From CAYSND01 sp964642235 (GTDB lineage Bacteria; Bacteroidota; Bacteroidia; Bacteroidales; UBA932): DNA of 12,073 bases. The position numbers and the translations under genes were made by a program. Numbering within the stretch: the stretch's first letter is position 1; every line of letters starts with the position of its first letter. The notes below the pieces were generated by a model. The model made no database searches and was not told where the DNA came from. It worked only from the letters and a program-made list of their open reading frames with translations. Shown in pieces: positions 1-5,870 of the stretch. The stretch lies in NCBI GenBank assembly GCA_964642235.1, contig CAZXOP010000053.1:1-12073 (forward strand), given 5' to 3'.

Positions 1-485
1 GCTATCACCTGTCTTATGATATAGTAAAGGATAATCCCTCCCGTTATGAGTTTTAACCCTGTCCCCACTAAAAAGCCGAAGAATGAGGCAAATGCAGGTT
101 TAAGGGAGTGGCGTAATGCCTTCCCCTCTACGATTATTTCAGCTAAAAGAGCTCCGACAAAAGCCCCTATAATCATTCCTATGGGGGTAAAAAACATTCC
201 GACCAACATCCCAACAAGTGTTGCCCTCGATGCCGCCTTAGACCCCCCTGAGATTTTAGTAAAATAGGCGGGGATTATATAGTCGAGAATCGAAACGATT
301 ACCGTAATGATAAGAAGCACTATCATTACACGACCTGTAATAATATCCACCTCCCCTTTTCCCCAAAAGAACATTATAAAGAGTCCCACATAGCTTATAG
401 GGAGTCCCGGTATTATAGGCATTATACACCCTACCAGCCCAACTAACCCTAAAATAATAGCAAAAATGTCAATCCAGAGTTCCAT
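1..485 (-). CDS. DUF456 family integral membrane protein (C-terminus cut by window edge)
   Basis: Read on the minus strand from the ATG at 485, the frame stays open for 161 codons to the window edge, so the stop lies outside. The protein is almost entirely hydrophobic, with membrane stretches at about residues 4-40, 53-75, 86-122 and 133-160. It carries glycine/proline signatures I associate with DUF456: LGLVGLVGCIMPIIPGLP near the start, SILDYIIP in the middle, then GGSKAASRAT and PIGMIIGAFVGALLAE. DUF456 proteins are about 160 residues long, so probably only a few residues are missing. Function is unknown for the family; the location is the inner membrane. It is transcribed divergently from the ECF sigma operon. 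Of 21 glycine codons, 19 are GGG or GGA. The family assignment is from recognition of the pattern, not a search. Confidence 0.85.
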   Translation of the reverse strand, partial: MELWIDIFAIILGLVGLVGCIMPIIPGLPISYVGLFIMFFWGKGEVDIITGRVMIVLLIITVIVSILDYIIPAYFTKISGGSKAASRATLVGMLVGMFFTPIGMIIGAFVGALLAEIIVEGKALRHSLKPAFASFFGFLVGTGLKLITGGIILYYIIRQVI

Positions 486-498
486 AATAAAATTATTC

Positions 499-533
499 TT
501 GGCACAAATGTAACAAAAAACTCCCTACTTTCG
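499..533 (+). promoter_or_regulatory. Probable promoter of the ECF sigma operon
   Basis: TACTTTCG at 526-533 differs by one base from the -7 consensus TAnnTTTG. TTGG at 499-502, 23 bases upstream, is a possible -33 element. The sigma gene starts at 562, giving a short leader of roughly 25 bases. The -33 half overlaps the divergent DUF456 promoter, so the two units may compete or be co-regulated. ECF sigma factors often drive their own operon, so this may be a self-recognised promoter instead. Confidence 0.4.
505..512 (-). promoter_or_regulatory. Bacteroidetes -7 box for the DUF456 gene
   Basis: On the minus strand these bases read TACATTTG, an exact match to the Bacteroidetes -7 consensus TAnnTTTG, 19 bases before the ATG at 485. 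No clear -33 TTTG box is visible at the usual distance. It lies next to, and interleaved with, the opposing sigma-operon promoter. Confidence 0.5.
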
Positions 534-561
534 TCTATTAATTGCAACCCGAAACCGCGAA

Positions 562-1080
562 ATGACATCGAGAGAATTTAATAAGAATATCGAGAAGATT
601 AGACCTAAGCTGATTTGCTTTGCCAACTCCTTTATCGGGAAAGGGGCAGCCACAGCAGAAGATATGGTACAGGATGCCATAATAAAGGTCTGGAGCGAAG
701 TTGAGAAGAAGAACAATATAAAAAATCTCGAAGCATTGACCATCGTAGTTCTTAGAAATTTATGCCTTGATTACCTCAGACTGAAAAAGAACAGTGTGGA
801 AAAAGTGGAGATTAGTGCCCTGAGAGGTTCTGAACAAGGGTTTGCATCGCGGAGTTCCGACCCTCACGGGGCACTTGAATCGAAAGAGCGGAGGGCAAAT
901 ATCGGCAGATGTTTGGAGATGCTCCCCGATGACCAGCAGCTCGCCATAAGGCTCCGAGACATTTTAGGATACGAGCTCCATGAAATAGCTACGATCCTCG
1001 ACACCGGAGAGGGAAATGTAAGGACAATACTCTCGCGAGGACGAAAAAGAATTAGAGAATTATTAACAGAAACCAATTAA
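562..1080 (+). CDS. ECF-type RNA polymerase sigma-70 family factor
   Basis: This 172-residue protein has the two-domain layout of extracytoplasmic-function sigma factors. Region 2 spans about residues 10-77, with the -10 recognition/core-binding helix around DMVQDAIIKVWSE (34-46) and the LCLDYLRLKK helix (67-76). A linker follows, then region 4 at about 116-167, with LPDDQQLAIRLRDILGYELHEIA and a helix-turn-helix ending GNVRTILSRGRKRIREL that would contact the -35/-33 DNA. It should direct core polymerase to envelope-stress promoters. The ATG at 562 is the only plausible start, since region 2 begins almost at once. It is first in an operon with a membrane protein 5 bases downstream that is likely its anti-sigma factor. 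Which promoters it recognises cannot be read here. Confidence 0.93.
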   Translation: MTSREFNKNIEKIRPKLICFANSFIGKGAATAEDMVQDAIIKVWSEVEKKNNIKNLEALTIVVLRNLCLDYLRLKKNSVEKVEISALRGSEQGFASRSSDPHGALESKERRANIGRCLEMLPDDQQLAIRLRDILGYELHEIATILDTGEGNVRTILSRGRKRIRELLTETN

Positions 1081-1085
1081 TTACA

Positions 1086-1637
1086 ATGAAACTGAAGTTC
1101 AATAACAATATTAAAACCGGCTCGACACTCCCCTCAGAGGAGGAGGTTCGCCCCCTGCTCGAAAAGTACTTCGATGGGGAGAGTTCCCTAAATGAGGAGA
1201 ACTCTTTGAGGAGGTTTTTCACCTGCACACCGCTGAATGAAGTTCCGGAGGATTTAAGGAGTTATGTCTCATTGTTTGAATACTTTGAGGAAGAAAGAGG
1301 AAAGTCAGAGGGGAGAGTGGAGATTAAGCAGAGGCTCCCTAAAAGAAGAGTATGGTTCCTTACCGCAGGGGCGGCAGCAGCTATACTGCTCGGTATTGTG
1401 CTAACTATTAACTATCGTCCTGAACCACAGGAGCAGGGGATCCGTTTAGTTATCAGCGGAGTACAGGTAAACAACGACTCTCTTGCATTAAGTATTGCCA
1501 GAGACAAGTTCAAGATATTAAGAAAAGGGCTCCTCAGAGCTGAAAATAGCCTGAAACCGATGGGGAAACTCGAGGGGACTTTTAAAAAGATAAATAAATT
1601 GACATCAAATATAATTATAAAAGAAGATGAAGAATAA
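1086..1637 (+). CDS. Single-pass membrane protein, probable anti-sigma factor
   Basis: A 183-residue protein with a cytoplasm-facing N-terminal half, one membrane helix at about residues 90-108 (WFLTAGAAAAILLGIVLTI) preceded by basic KRR, and a C-terminal half of about 75 residues expected outside the inner membrane. The N-terminal segment VRPLLEKYFDGESSLNEENSLRRFF (21-45) resembles the start of many Bacteroidetes membrane proteins encoded after ECF sigma genes, where a short acidic helical module takes the place of a zinc-binding anti-sigma domain. No HxxxCxxC zinc motif is present. Position directly after the sigma gene, size and topology support sequestration of the sigma factor at the membrane. 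This is inference; sequence similarity to characterised anti-sigma factors is weak. Its last 11 bases overlap the next gene, suggesting coupled translation. Confidence 0.65.
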   Translation: MKLKFNNNIKTGSTLPSEEEVRPLLEKYFDGESSLNEENSLRRFFTCTPLNEVPEDLRSYVSLFEYFEEERGKSEGRVEIKQRLPKRRVWFLTAGAAAAILLGIVLTINYRPEPQEQGIRLVISGVQVNNDSLALSIARDKFKILRKGLLRAENSLKPMGKLEGTFKKINKLTSNIIIKEDEE

Positions 1638-2103
1638 ATTATTAATTTGCTTATTAGCACTCTGTTTGGTGCCTTCATTAGCAGCAGCCCAAAGCAAAGG
1701 GTTTGATAAGATTTTTGCGGAGTTTGAGGAGATAAAAGGGGTGGAGTCTGTAAGTATCTCCCCTAAGATCTTTGCCTCATATGTTATAGGTGCCAATAAA
1801 ACCAAAGAGGCAGAACTTTTCGCGAAAATGAATATGCTTAAAATCCTGTCAGTCTCCGGAAGCAATAACTCTAAAACCATTAATTCATTAAACACCAAGA
1901 TCTCTTCTCTGGTGGAGAGAGAACGTTTTGAACAGGTGATGAGGGTAAGAGAGGATGGGGAGACATTGGTTATGTATCAGAAAGAGAGCGAATTGCTCTT
2001 TTTGGCGAACTCTAAAAACGAATGTTCCGTAATCTACATTTCAGGAACTATAGACCAAGAACTTATGAAAGCAGTCCTATCAGGCGAGATATCCATCCAA
2101 TAA
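1627..2103 (+). CDS. DUF4252 domain-containing exported protein
   Basis: A 158-residue protein with a clear signal peptide (MKNKLLICLLALCLVPSLAAAQ, cleavage near residue 21) and no lipobox cysteine at the cleavage site. The mature part starts GFDKIFAEFEEIKGVESVSISPKIF and ends in a conserved-looking NECSVIYISGTIDQELMKAV block, matching the pattern I know for DUF4252: FDKxFxEFxxxxGVExVxISP near the start and a xVIxISGxxxxExxxKL motif near the end. The role is unknown. DUF4252 genes recur after ECF sigma/anti-sigma pairs in Bacteroidetes, so a periplasmic role in that stress response is plausible. The start at 1627 overlaps the preceding gene by 11 bases in another frame and places the signal peptide correctly. 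Confidence 0.8.
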   Translation: MKNKLLICLLALCLVPSLAAAQSKGFDKIFAEFEEIKGVESVSISPKIFASYVIGANKTKEAELFAKMNMLKILSVSGSNNSKTINSLNTKISSLVERERFEQVMRVREDGETLVMYQKESELLFLANSKNECSVIYISGTIDQELMKAVLSGEISIQ

Positions 2104-2117
2104 AACATAATTAAATC

Positions 2118-2906
2118 ATGAAAAAAAGATACCAAATAGCAATAATAATTAGCTCTGTCGCTCTATTATTCTCCCTAAATATCGGAGAGGTCGCAGCTCA
2201 GAAAAAACTTAAAATAGGGGAGACTGAGATACTCCTTCAATCCCCTGTGCAGATAACAGCAGATAAAGATAAAGTGGTGACTCAGGAGTCAAACGACAAT
2301 AATAAAACAAGTAAGAAAAGGAGACAGACCTACTACTCACGCTCATTTACCGATTTCTATTTCGGAATGGGGTTAGCCACAGATTATCCTACAAGGGATA
2401 AAATCTTTCCTGTGGTTTATGGGGACTCTTATGATCTTCAAGTAGGGTTTAAAGAGTTTTACCGCCCCTGCTCCTTTTATGCCATTGGGTCACAGATTCA
2501 ATACTCATATTTTTCTTATAGGCTTATAGACTCGTCAAACACAGATCTTAATTTCCCTGTCCCCGGAGTTATCCAAAGGGAATATTTTAAGACACATAAT
2601 GTCGGGACAGCATTTATAAACAGACTCTATTTTACAAGCAATTTTAGATTTGAGTTTGGGGCTTATGCCGACTATACTTTCTTAAAACAGTATGTTGCCA
2701 AATCTTCACTCGTTCCGGACAAAACAGAGAAGTTTAAGTTCGAAGACAATACCTTATTTAACCCCATTCAGGTAGGACTACAGGCAAGCATTGGAGGAAG
2801 AAATGTCTCCATCTATGCCAAATATCGTATCTCTACATGGTTTAATAAGCATATCATCAGCCCCGACCCCCCAAGACTTCATCTCGGCGTCCAATTATCG
2901 TTTTAA
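2118..2906 (+). CDS. Putative outer-membrane beta-barrel protein of the sigma operon
   Basis: A 262-residue protein that I cannot place in a named family. It begins with a signal peptide (hydrophobic stretch at about 8-20, AAQ cleavage site near residue 27), then a polar lysine/asparagine-rich segment to about residue 70. From about 75 onward it shows alternating aromatic/polar strands (TDFYFGMGL, YAIGSQIQYSYFSY, RFEFGAYADYTF, VGLQASIGG, VSIYAKYRI) and ends LHLGVQLSF. A terminal phenylalanine preceded by alternating hydrophobics is the usual C-terminal signal of outer-membrane barrels. The size suggests about eight strands. It lies 14 bases after the DUF4252 gene and is the last gene of the operon, so it may be a regulated envelope component. 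A terminator follows at 2977. Confidence 0.6.
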   Translation: MKKRYQIAIIISSVALLFSLNIGEVAAQKKLKIGETEILLQSPVQITADKDKVVTQESNDNNKTSKKRRQTYYSRSFTDFYFGMGLATDYPTRDKIFPVVYGDSYDLQVGFKEFYRPCSFYAIGSQIQYSYFSYRLIDSSNTDLNFPVPGVIQREYFKTHNVGTAFINRLYFTSNFRFEFGAYADYTFLKQYVAKSSLVPDKTEKFKFEDNTLFNPIQVGLQASIGGRNVSIYAKYRISTWFNKHIISPDPPRLHLGVQLSF

Positions 2907-2931
2907 TTTATGTTGTTATTGCGAATCCAGA

Positions 2932-2960
2932 AATGTCATTGCGGATTTATTCCGCAATCC
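2932..2960. repeat. REP-like palindrome (GTCATTGCGGA... type)
   Basis: ATTGCGGA at 2938-2945 and TCCGCAAT at 2951-2958 form perfect 8-base arms around a 5-base loop, preceded by GTC and followed by CC. The core GTCATTGCGGA/TCCGCAATCC closely resembles dispersed intergenic palindromes in many bacterial genomes that, when translated, give spurious peptides like NVIADLIRNP. A degenerate partial copy (ATTGCGAATCC) sits just upstream at about 2918-2930. It lies between convergent genes, the usual place for such elements. Copy number in the genome cannot be seen from this window. Confidence 0.55.
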
Positions 2961-2976
2961 CATCAAAAATAAAAAA

Positions 2977-3010
2977 AGTGGCTAAAAATCTCTCTTTAGC
3001 CACTCTTTTC
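2977..3010. terminator. Bidirectional rho-independent terminator between convergent genes
   Basis: AGTGGCTAAA (2977-2986) pairs perfectly with TTTAGCCACT (2995-3004), a 10-bp stem with an 8-base loop. TCTTTTC follows on the plus strand, and a run of A (2971-2977) gives a U-tract on the minus strand. It should end both the sigma operon and the lipoprotein operon at 3030-4682. Confidence 0.85.
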
Positions 3011-3029
3011 TTTTAATTAATCCGGATTA

Positions 3030-4493
3030 TTATAAATTTTGCACACAACGGACGGAATAGGCTCTGGGGTTAGCTTGTGAATAAATTGATGAGTTACTAC
3101 TGCTTATAAAAAGTGAATATGGGTCAGTAACTTTTCGTGTTGTCCAATAATAACCATTGCTATTTCTGTCATAACAAACACTACTAGACTCCCTATACCC
3201 TGCTGCAGGTAGAAAAATAGTTTTTTCCTTGTAGGTATAATAACGACCGGCAATGTTAGTAGTACTCCCGTGGAAATATGTAGTCTGATAACTAGCTACC
3301 CACCCTTGGGTTTCGATAATAGCCCCATCTGATATTCTTAAAGAATTTAATTCATCATTATTAGAAACCCTCCATCCTGTCGGACATGGTCCTTGTGAAG
3401 TGGCAGGGGATGACCATAAATCTGTTGTTGGGTTCCAAGGGCTAGTATAAATTGCTCCTGTACCGGCATCAGAATCATAAGTTTGCTTATAATCACATCC
3501 TTCATTCCTGCTCCACTGGTAAAGTTTGCCAAACTTAAAATCAGTCGCATCATAACCACAGTTTACAGGGGAGAAAACGGTATAACCCATAGGGAGATCC
3601 ATTAAAATGCCGGCTCCTCCGGAATATGAACTTCCCAACTCTTTATATGTGCCTACCGTTATTTCTGTAAGCGCTATCTCTTTTGAGGGCATACCTAATA
3701 TCTTAGAGCGCACAATATTGTTGGTTGAGTTTTTTAAAACAAATTTCTGCGTTTTCCCTCCCGCAGCTTCTACCTTTATGGTAAGAGGATTGGATTCTGA
3801 AACTGTCACCGGGGGAACTACTATATAAAATGTCTTGGGAGAGGAGTTTAATGTTACACCACCTCCTAAATCGAGAGTAACATAATTATATCCATGTCCG
3901 ACAAAGTTAAGAGTAATATCACCATAATTACTGACATTTACAAAAGGGTATCCGCTAAGTGGGGTTGTCTCACTTATTACGACTATCCTTTTTATTATTT
4001 CTGAGCCGGTTAACTGTAATTTTAATATTCCACAAATATTCTTGAAAACGAGATCTCCACCTGTGTTAGTATAAGCAATAGCAGGGTTTGCACCGGGGGC
4101 AATACCTCCCTCAACATAACTCTGAACAGAGGGGAATTTGACTTGTATCCCATAAACACTCTTAGTATAACATTTGTCAAAAGGGTAAAAGGCATAACGG
4201 GTATTATCGAGAGTAGCATCTCCCTTAAAAACACCTGCTGTCGTTCCTTCCCCTGATGTTAGTTTAAACTCTTTCTTTACTTCTGAACTACCGAAAAAGA
4301 GAGCAATCTTATCGTCAGTACTCCATAATACCACATTACCGCTTCCAAGCGATGTCTTAGTATCGGAAATAGAGGGTTCAACAGAAGCTCTTAACTCTAC
4401 TGTGGTGTTAGGCTCTATGGGGCTGTTTTTCTTATCACAGCTATATACAAATCCAAGTAATAATAGAGATGTTATAATTAATATTTTTTTCAT
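3030..4493 (-). CDS. Lipoprotein with fimbrillin-like N-terminal region and FISUMP C-terminal domain
   Basis: A 487-residue protein. Residues 1-19 form a lipoprotein signal ending FVYSC, with Cys19 as the lipidation site. Residues about 33-275 look like the fimbrillin-like proteins of Bacteroidales: repeated beta-strand segments with the typical VVLWSTDDKIALFF block (54-67), YAFYPF (100-105) and VFKNICGILKLQL (149-161). Residues about 300-487 match the FISUMP (Fibrobacter succinogenes major paralogous) domain: GKLYQWSRNEGCDY, CPTGWRVSNNDELNSL (370-385), LPAAGYRESS (428-437), NGYYWTT (446-452) and the closing YSVRCVQNL. It is probably exposed at the cell surface or anchored in the outer membrane. 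Only one acidic residue follows Cys19, so the usual acidic surface-export signal is weak. It follows a 54-residue ORF by 24 bases and has an unusually good Shine-Dalgarno site. Ligand and role are unknown. Confidence 0.85.
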   Translation of the reverse strand: MKKILIITSLLLLGFVYSCDKKNSPIEPNTTVELRASVEPSISDTKTSLGSGNVVLWSTDDKIALFFGSSEVKKEFKLTSGEGTTAGVFKGDATLDNTRYAFYPFDKCYTKSVYGIQVKFPSVQSYVEGGIAPGANPAIAYTNTGGDLVFKNICGILKLQLTGSEIIKRIVVISETTPLSGYPFVNVSNYGDITLNFVGHGYNYVTLDLGGGVTLNSSPKTFYIVVPPVTVSESNPLTIKVEAAGGKTQKFVLKNSTNNIVRSKILGMPSKEIALTEITVGTYKELGSSYSGGAGILMDLPMGYTVFSPVNCGYDATDFKFGKLYQWSRNEGCDYKQTYDSDAGTGAIYTSPWNPTTDLWSSPATSQGPCPTGWRVSNNDELNSLRISDGAIIETQGWVASYQTTYFHGSTTNIAGRYYTYKEKTIFLPAAGYRESSSVCYDRNSNGYYWTTRKVTDPYSLFISSSNSSIYSQANPRAYSVRCVQNL

Positions 4494-4500
4494 TTTATTT

Positions 4501-4507
4501 CCTCCTT
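4501..4507 (-). promoter_or_regulatory. Strong Shine-Dalgarno site of the FISUMP lipoprotein gene
   Basis: On the minus strand these bases read AAGGAGG, ending 7 bases before the ATG at 4493. This is a canonical, well-spaced ribosome-binding site. None of the other starts examined here has one; their leaders are A/T-rich, as is usual for Bacteroidetes. It fixes the start at 4493. Confidence 0.7.
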
Positions 4508-4517
4508 ATTATTTTAA

Positions 4518-4682
4518 TTATGACCAAGATCCTGTTGACTCGTCACCAAAACTCTCTGTTGCACTATTCCCCATTGAGGCTGCAAATCCGGTTTCTAATT
4601 TTAATTCTAAAACCTCCACTCTCGGCGGGGTGTAGTCTTGCGGATTCTGCCGCTCATGTTTAATAGCTCTAATTTTAATCAT
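4518..4682 (-). CDS. Small 54-residue protein upstream of the FISUMP lipoprotein
   Basis: On the minus strand an ATG at 4682 opens a 54-codon frame closed by TAA at 4518-4520. The product begins MIKIRAIKHERQNPQDYTPP, continues RVEVLELKLETGFAAS and ends in a Gly/Ser/acidic tail finishing GDESTGSWS. It has no signal peptide or membrane helix. Short Bacteroidales ORFs with a PxxEVxELxxExGFxAS-like core next to fimbrillin or FISUMP lipoprotein genes are something I recall, usually annotated hypothetical. A TATTTTTG promoter box lies 45 bases before the ATG and the lipoprotein gene follows by 24 bases, so the two are probably cotranscribed. Function is unknown; it could be a precursor peptide, a leader peptide setting expression of the next gene, or a partner of the surface protein. 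The frame is supported by promoter, spacing and resemblance, not by length alone. Confidence 0.6.
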   Translation of the reverse strand: MIKIRAIKHERQNPQDYTPPRVEVLELKLETGFAASMGNSATESFGDESTGSWS

Positions 4683-4727
4683 AATAGTTTATTTAATGGG
4701 TTAAAAATCATATTAGTTATCAGAGTG

Positions 4728-4756
4728 CAAAAATAAAACTTTTTATAAATAAAAAA
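4728..4756 (-). promoter_or_regulatory. Promoter for the small ORF/FISUMP lipoprotein operon
   Basis: The minus strand reads TATTTTTG at 4735-4728, an exact TAnnTTTG -7 match. About 17 bases further upstream lies TTTTTT (4756-4751), a poor -33 match directly abutting a run of seven C (plus-strand G, 4757-4763). The start codon at 4682 gives a leader of about 40 bases. Confidence 0.5.
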
Positions 4757-4763
4757 GGGGGGG
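4751..4763. repeat. A6G7 homopolymer tract in a divergent promoter region
   Basis: Six A followed by seven G on the plus strand, between the minus-strand promoter at 4728-4735 and the plus-strand promoter at 4789-4796. It falls near the -33 position of the lipoprotein promoter. Homopolymers of this kind can change length by polymerase slippage. Confidence 0.6.
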
Positions 4764-4788
4764 TATAACTAATATTTAAGATTATTCT

Positions 4789-4796
4789 TATTTTTG
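4789..4796 (+). promoter_or_regulatory. -7 box of the hydrolase gene, nearly abutting the start codon
   Basis: TATTTTTG matches TAnnTTTG exactly and ends only 4 bases before the ATG at 4801. Transcription would begin at or within a few bases of the start codon, giving a leaderless or nearly leaderless mRNA. No convincing -33 TTTG is seen. Confidence 0.5.
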
Positions 4797-4800
4797 TGGT

Positions 4801-5763
4801 ATGAGAAAATATTTACTTCTACTGCTTGCTGTTTTCATAAACATGGGGTTAGGTTTCGCTCAGGAGTCTAAGGGAGAGGAGGTGATAGGGAAGGGACCTA
4901 CCCATAAAGGGAATAACTTAGATTTAATTAAGCTCTTTTCGGAGCACCGTTTAAAGGGAGTTGATCCTAAGGTGGGTGATATGAAATACTACCTCTATGA
5001 CCCCATTGCCCATGGGGGAGACCCTGAAAGAAGCTACCCGTTAATTGTCATTTTCCACGGAGCTAACAATGGAAAAGAGGGGGTGATGTGTGCAGCTTAT
5101 ACAGATTGTGCAGTCTATGCAGGGGAAGAGTACCAGAAACTACTCTCCGGAGCATATATATTGTTCCCAAAAGCAAACGAAGCCGAAGAGGAGGACTACC
5201 CTGAATATAAAAAGAGCGGGACATGGAAAACCATTGACCCTGCTACCGGAACCTCTATATATGTGCCGAGCGCCGCAGCGATTGTGGAGGAGGTTATTGC
5301 CAAGAATAAAATTGACCCGAAGAAAGTAGCTGTCGGAGGGACCTCTGCAGGGGGTTTTATGGCATGGAGATTTTTAGCAGCAAGAGAGGATTTAGTAAAG
5401 GCAGCATTTCTTATTGCCCCTTATGGAAATCCGACTGACGAAGAGTTAAAAAGATATGAGGCGAGTGGGGTTCCGATTTGGATTATACATGGGATAAAAG
5501 ATGAAATATGCACTTACGATAAATTTACCGGTCCTTTGGAGAAGAGATTTAGAGAGATGAAAAATGTCCGCCTCTCCCCTATTGAGACTGTTCGTTATGG
5601 GGATAAAGGGGTAGTAAAAATGGATGTGTCAGGGATAGAGATGGGGCAGCATCTTGCCCTTTTCTGTGTTGGGGCAAATATGATTTATGATGACGGCACC
5701 CCTTATGACCCAGCCTACCCGGCTGGTTTTATCGATTGGCTGAATAAATGTTTTAATATTTAA
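4801..5763 (+). CDS. Exported alpha/beta hydrolase (esterase/PHB-depolymerase-like)
   Basis: A 320-residue protein with a signal peptide (MRKYLLLLLAVFINMGLGFAQ, cleavage near residue 20) and an alpha/beta hydrolase fold. Visible elements are the oxyanion-side motif LIVIFHGANN (81-90), the nucleophile elbow VAVGGTSAGGF with Ser182, a likely acid Asp234 in IIHGIKDEICTY, and a likely catalytic His284 in MGQHLALF. The arrangement fits secreted esterases related to poly(3-hydroxybutyrate) depolymerases, feruloyl/acetyl esterases and Bacteroidetes carbohydrate esterases; substrate cannot be told. Five cysteines in the mature part (97, 103, 237, 289, 317) may form disulfides in the periplasm. It is monocistronic, with its own promoter and tandem terminators. 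If transcription starts right after the TATTTTTG box, the next usable ATG would be Met15, which would destroy the signal peptide, so 4801 is preferred. Confidence 0.85.
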   Translation: MRKYLLLLLAVFINMGLGFAQESKGEEVIGKGPTHKGNNLDLIKLFSEHRLKGVDPKVGDMKYYLYDPIAHGGDPERSYPLIVIFHGANNGKEGVMCAAYTDCAVYAGEEYQKLLSGAYILFPKANEAEEEDYPEYKKSGTWKTIDPATGTSIYVPSAAAIVEEVIAKNKIDPKKVAVGGTSAGGFMAWRFLAAREDLVKAAFLIAPYGNPTDEELKRYEASGVPIWIIHGIKDEICTYDKFTGPLEKRFREMKNVRLSPIETVRYGDKGVVKMDVSGIEMGQHLALFCVGANMIYDDGTPYDPAYPAGFIDWLNKCFNI

Positions 5764-5772
5764 ACCTTTTAT

Positions 5773-5801
5773 AAAAACTCTCGTCTAAAGAGTAGTTTTT
5801 T
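5773..5801 (+). terminator. First terminator after the hydrolase gene
   Basis: AAAAACT (5773-5779) pairs AGTTTTT (5794-5800), and the stem continues with CTC/GAG across a one-base bulge, loop 5783-5789. The 3' arm supplies the U-tract. AT-rich and moderate in strength, 10 bases after the stop codon. Confidence 0.5.
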
Positions 5802-5828
5802 ACATGAGGTTAAAGTTCATATGTTTGT

Positions 5829-5866
5829 AAGGGAGTTAAGATGTGATATCTTCTCCCTTCTTTTTT
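5829..5866 (+). terminator. Second, stronger terminator after the hydrolase gene
   Basis: AAGGGAG (5829-5835) pairs CTCCCTT (5853-5859), and inside it AAGAT (5838-5842) pairs ATCTT (5848-5852), with only TT unpaired between the two helices. CTTTTTT follows. This is a 12-bp stem with a U-tract, a good rho-independent terminator that isolates the PspC operon from the hydrolase. Confidence 0.75.
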
Positions 5867-5870
5867 AAAA

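Noticed and set aside
46..267. A 73-codon plus-strand frame at the left edge.
   Set aside because: It lies wholly antisense to the DUF456 gene, which has clear family motifs; the frame is a by-product of the glycine/proline-rich coding strand.
499..514. Possible sigma-54 promoter: TTGGCAC at 499-505 is a perfect -24 element upstream of the ECF sigma gene.
   Set aside because: At the required spacing the -12 element reads TAAC rather than TTGC, so the essential GC is absent; the bases are better explained by the overlapping divergent TAnnTTTG promoters.
2791..2985. A 64-codon plus-strand frame ending in a peptide with NVIADLFRNP.
   Set aside because: It begins inside the beta-barrel gene in another frame, and its end is the translation of the REP-like palindrome, a known source of spurious peptides.
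4402..4635. A 77-codon plus-strand frame opposite the lipoprotein start and the small ORF.
   Set aside because: It is antisense to the lipoprotein signal peptide and the 54-residue ORF, has no promoter or protein-like composition, and reads as a shadow frame.
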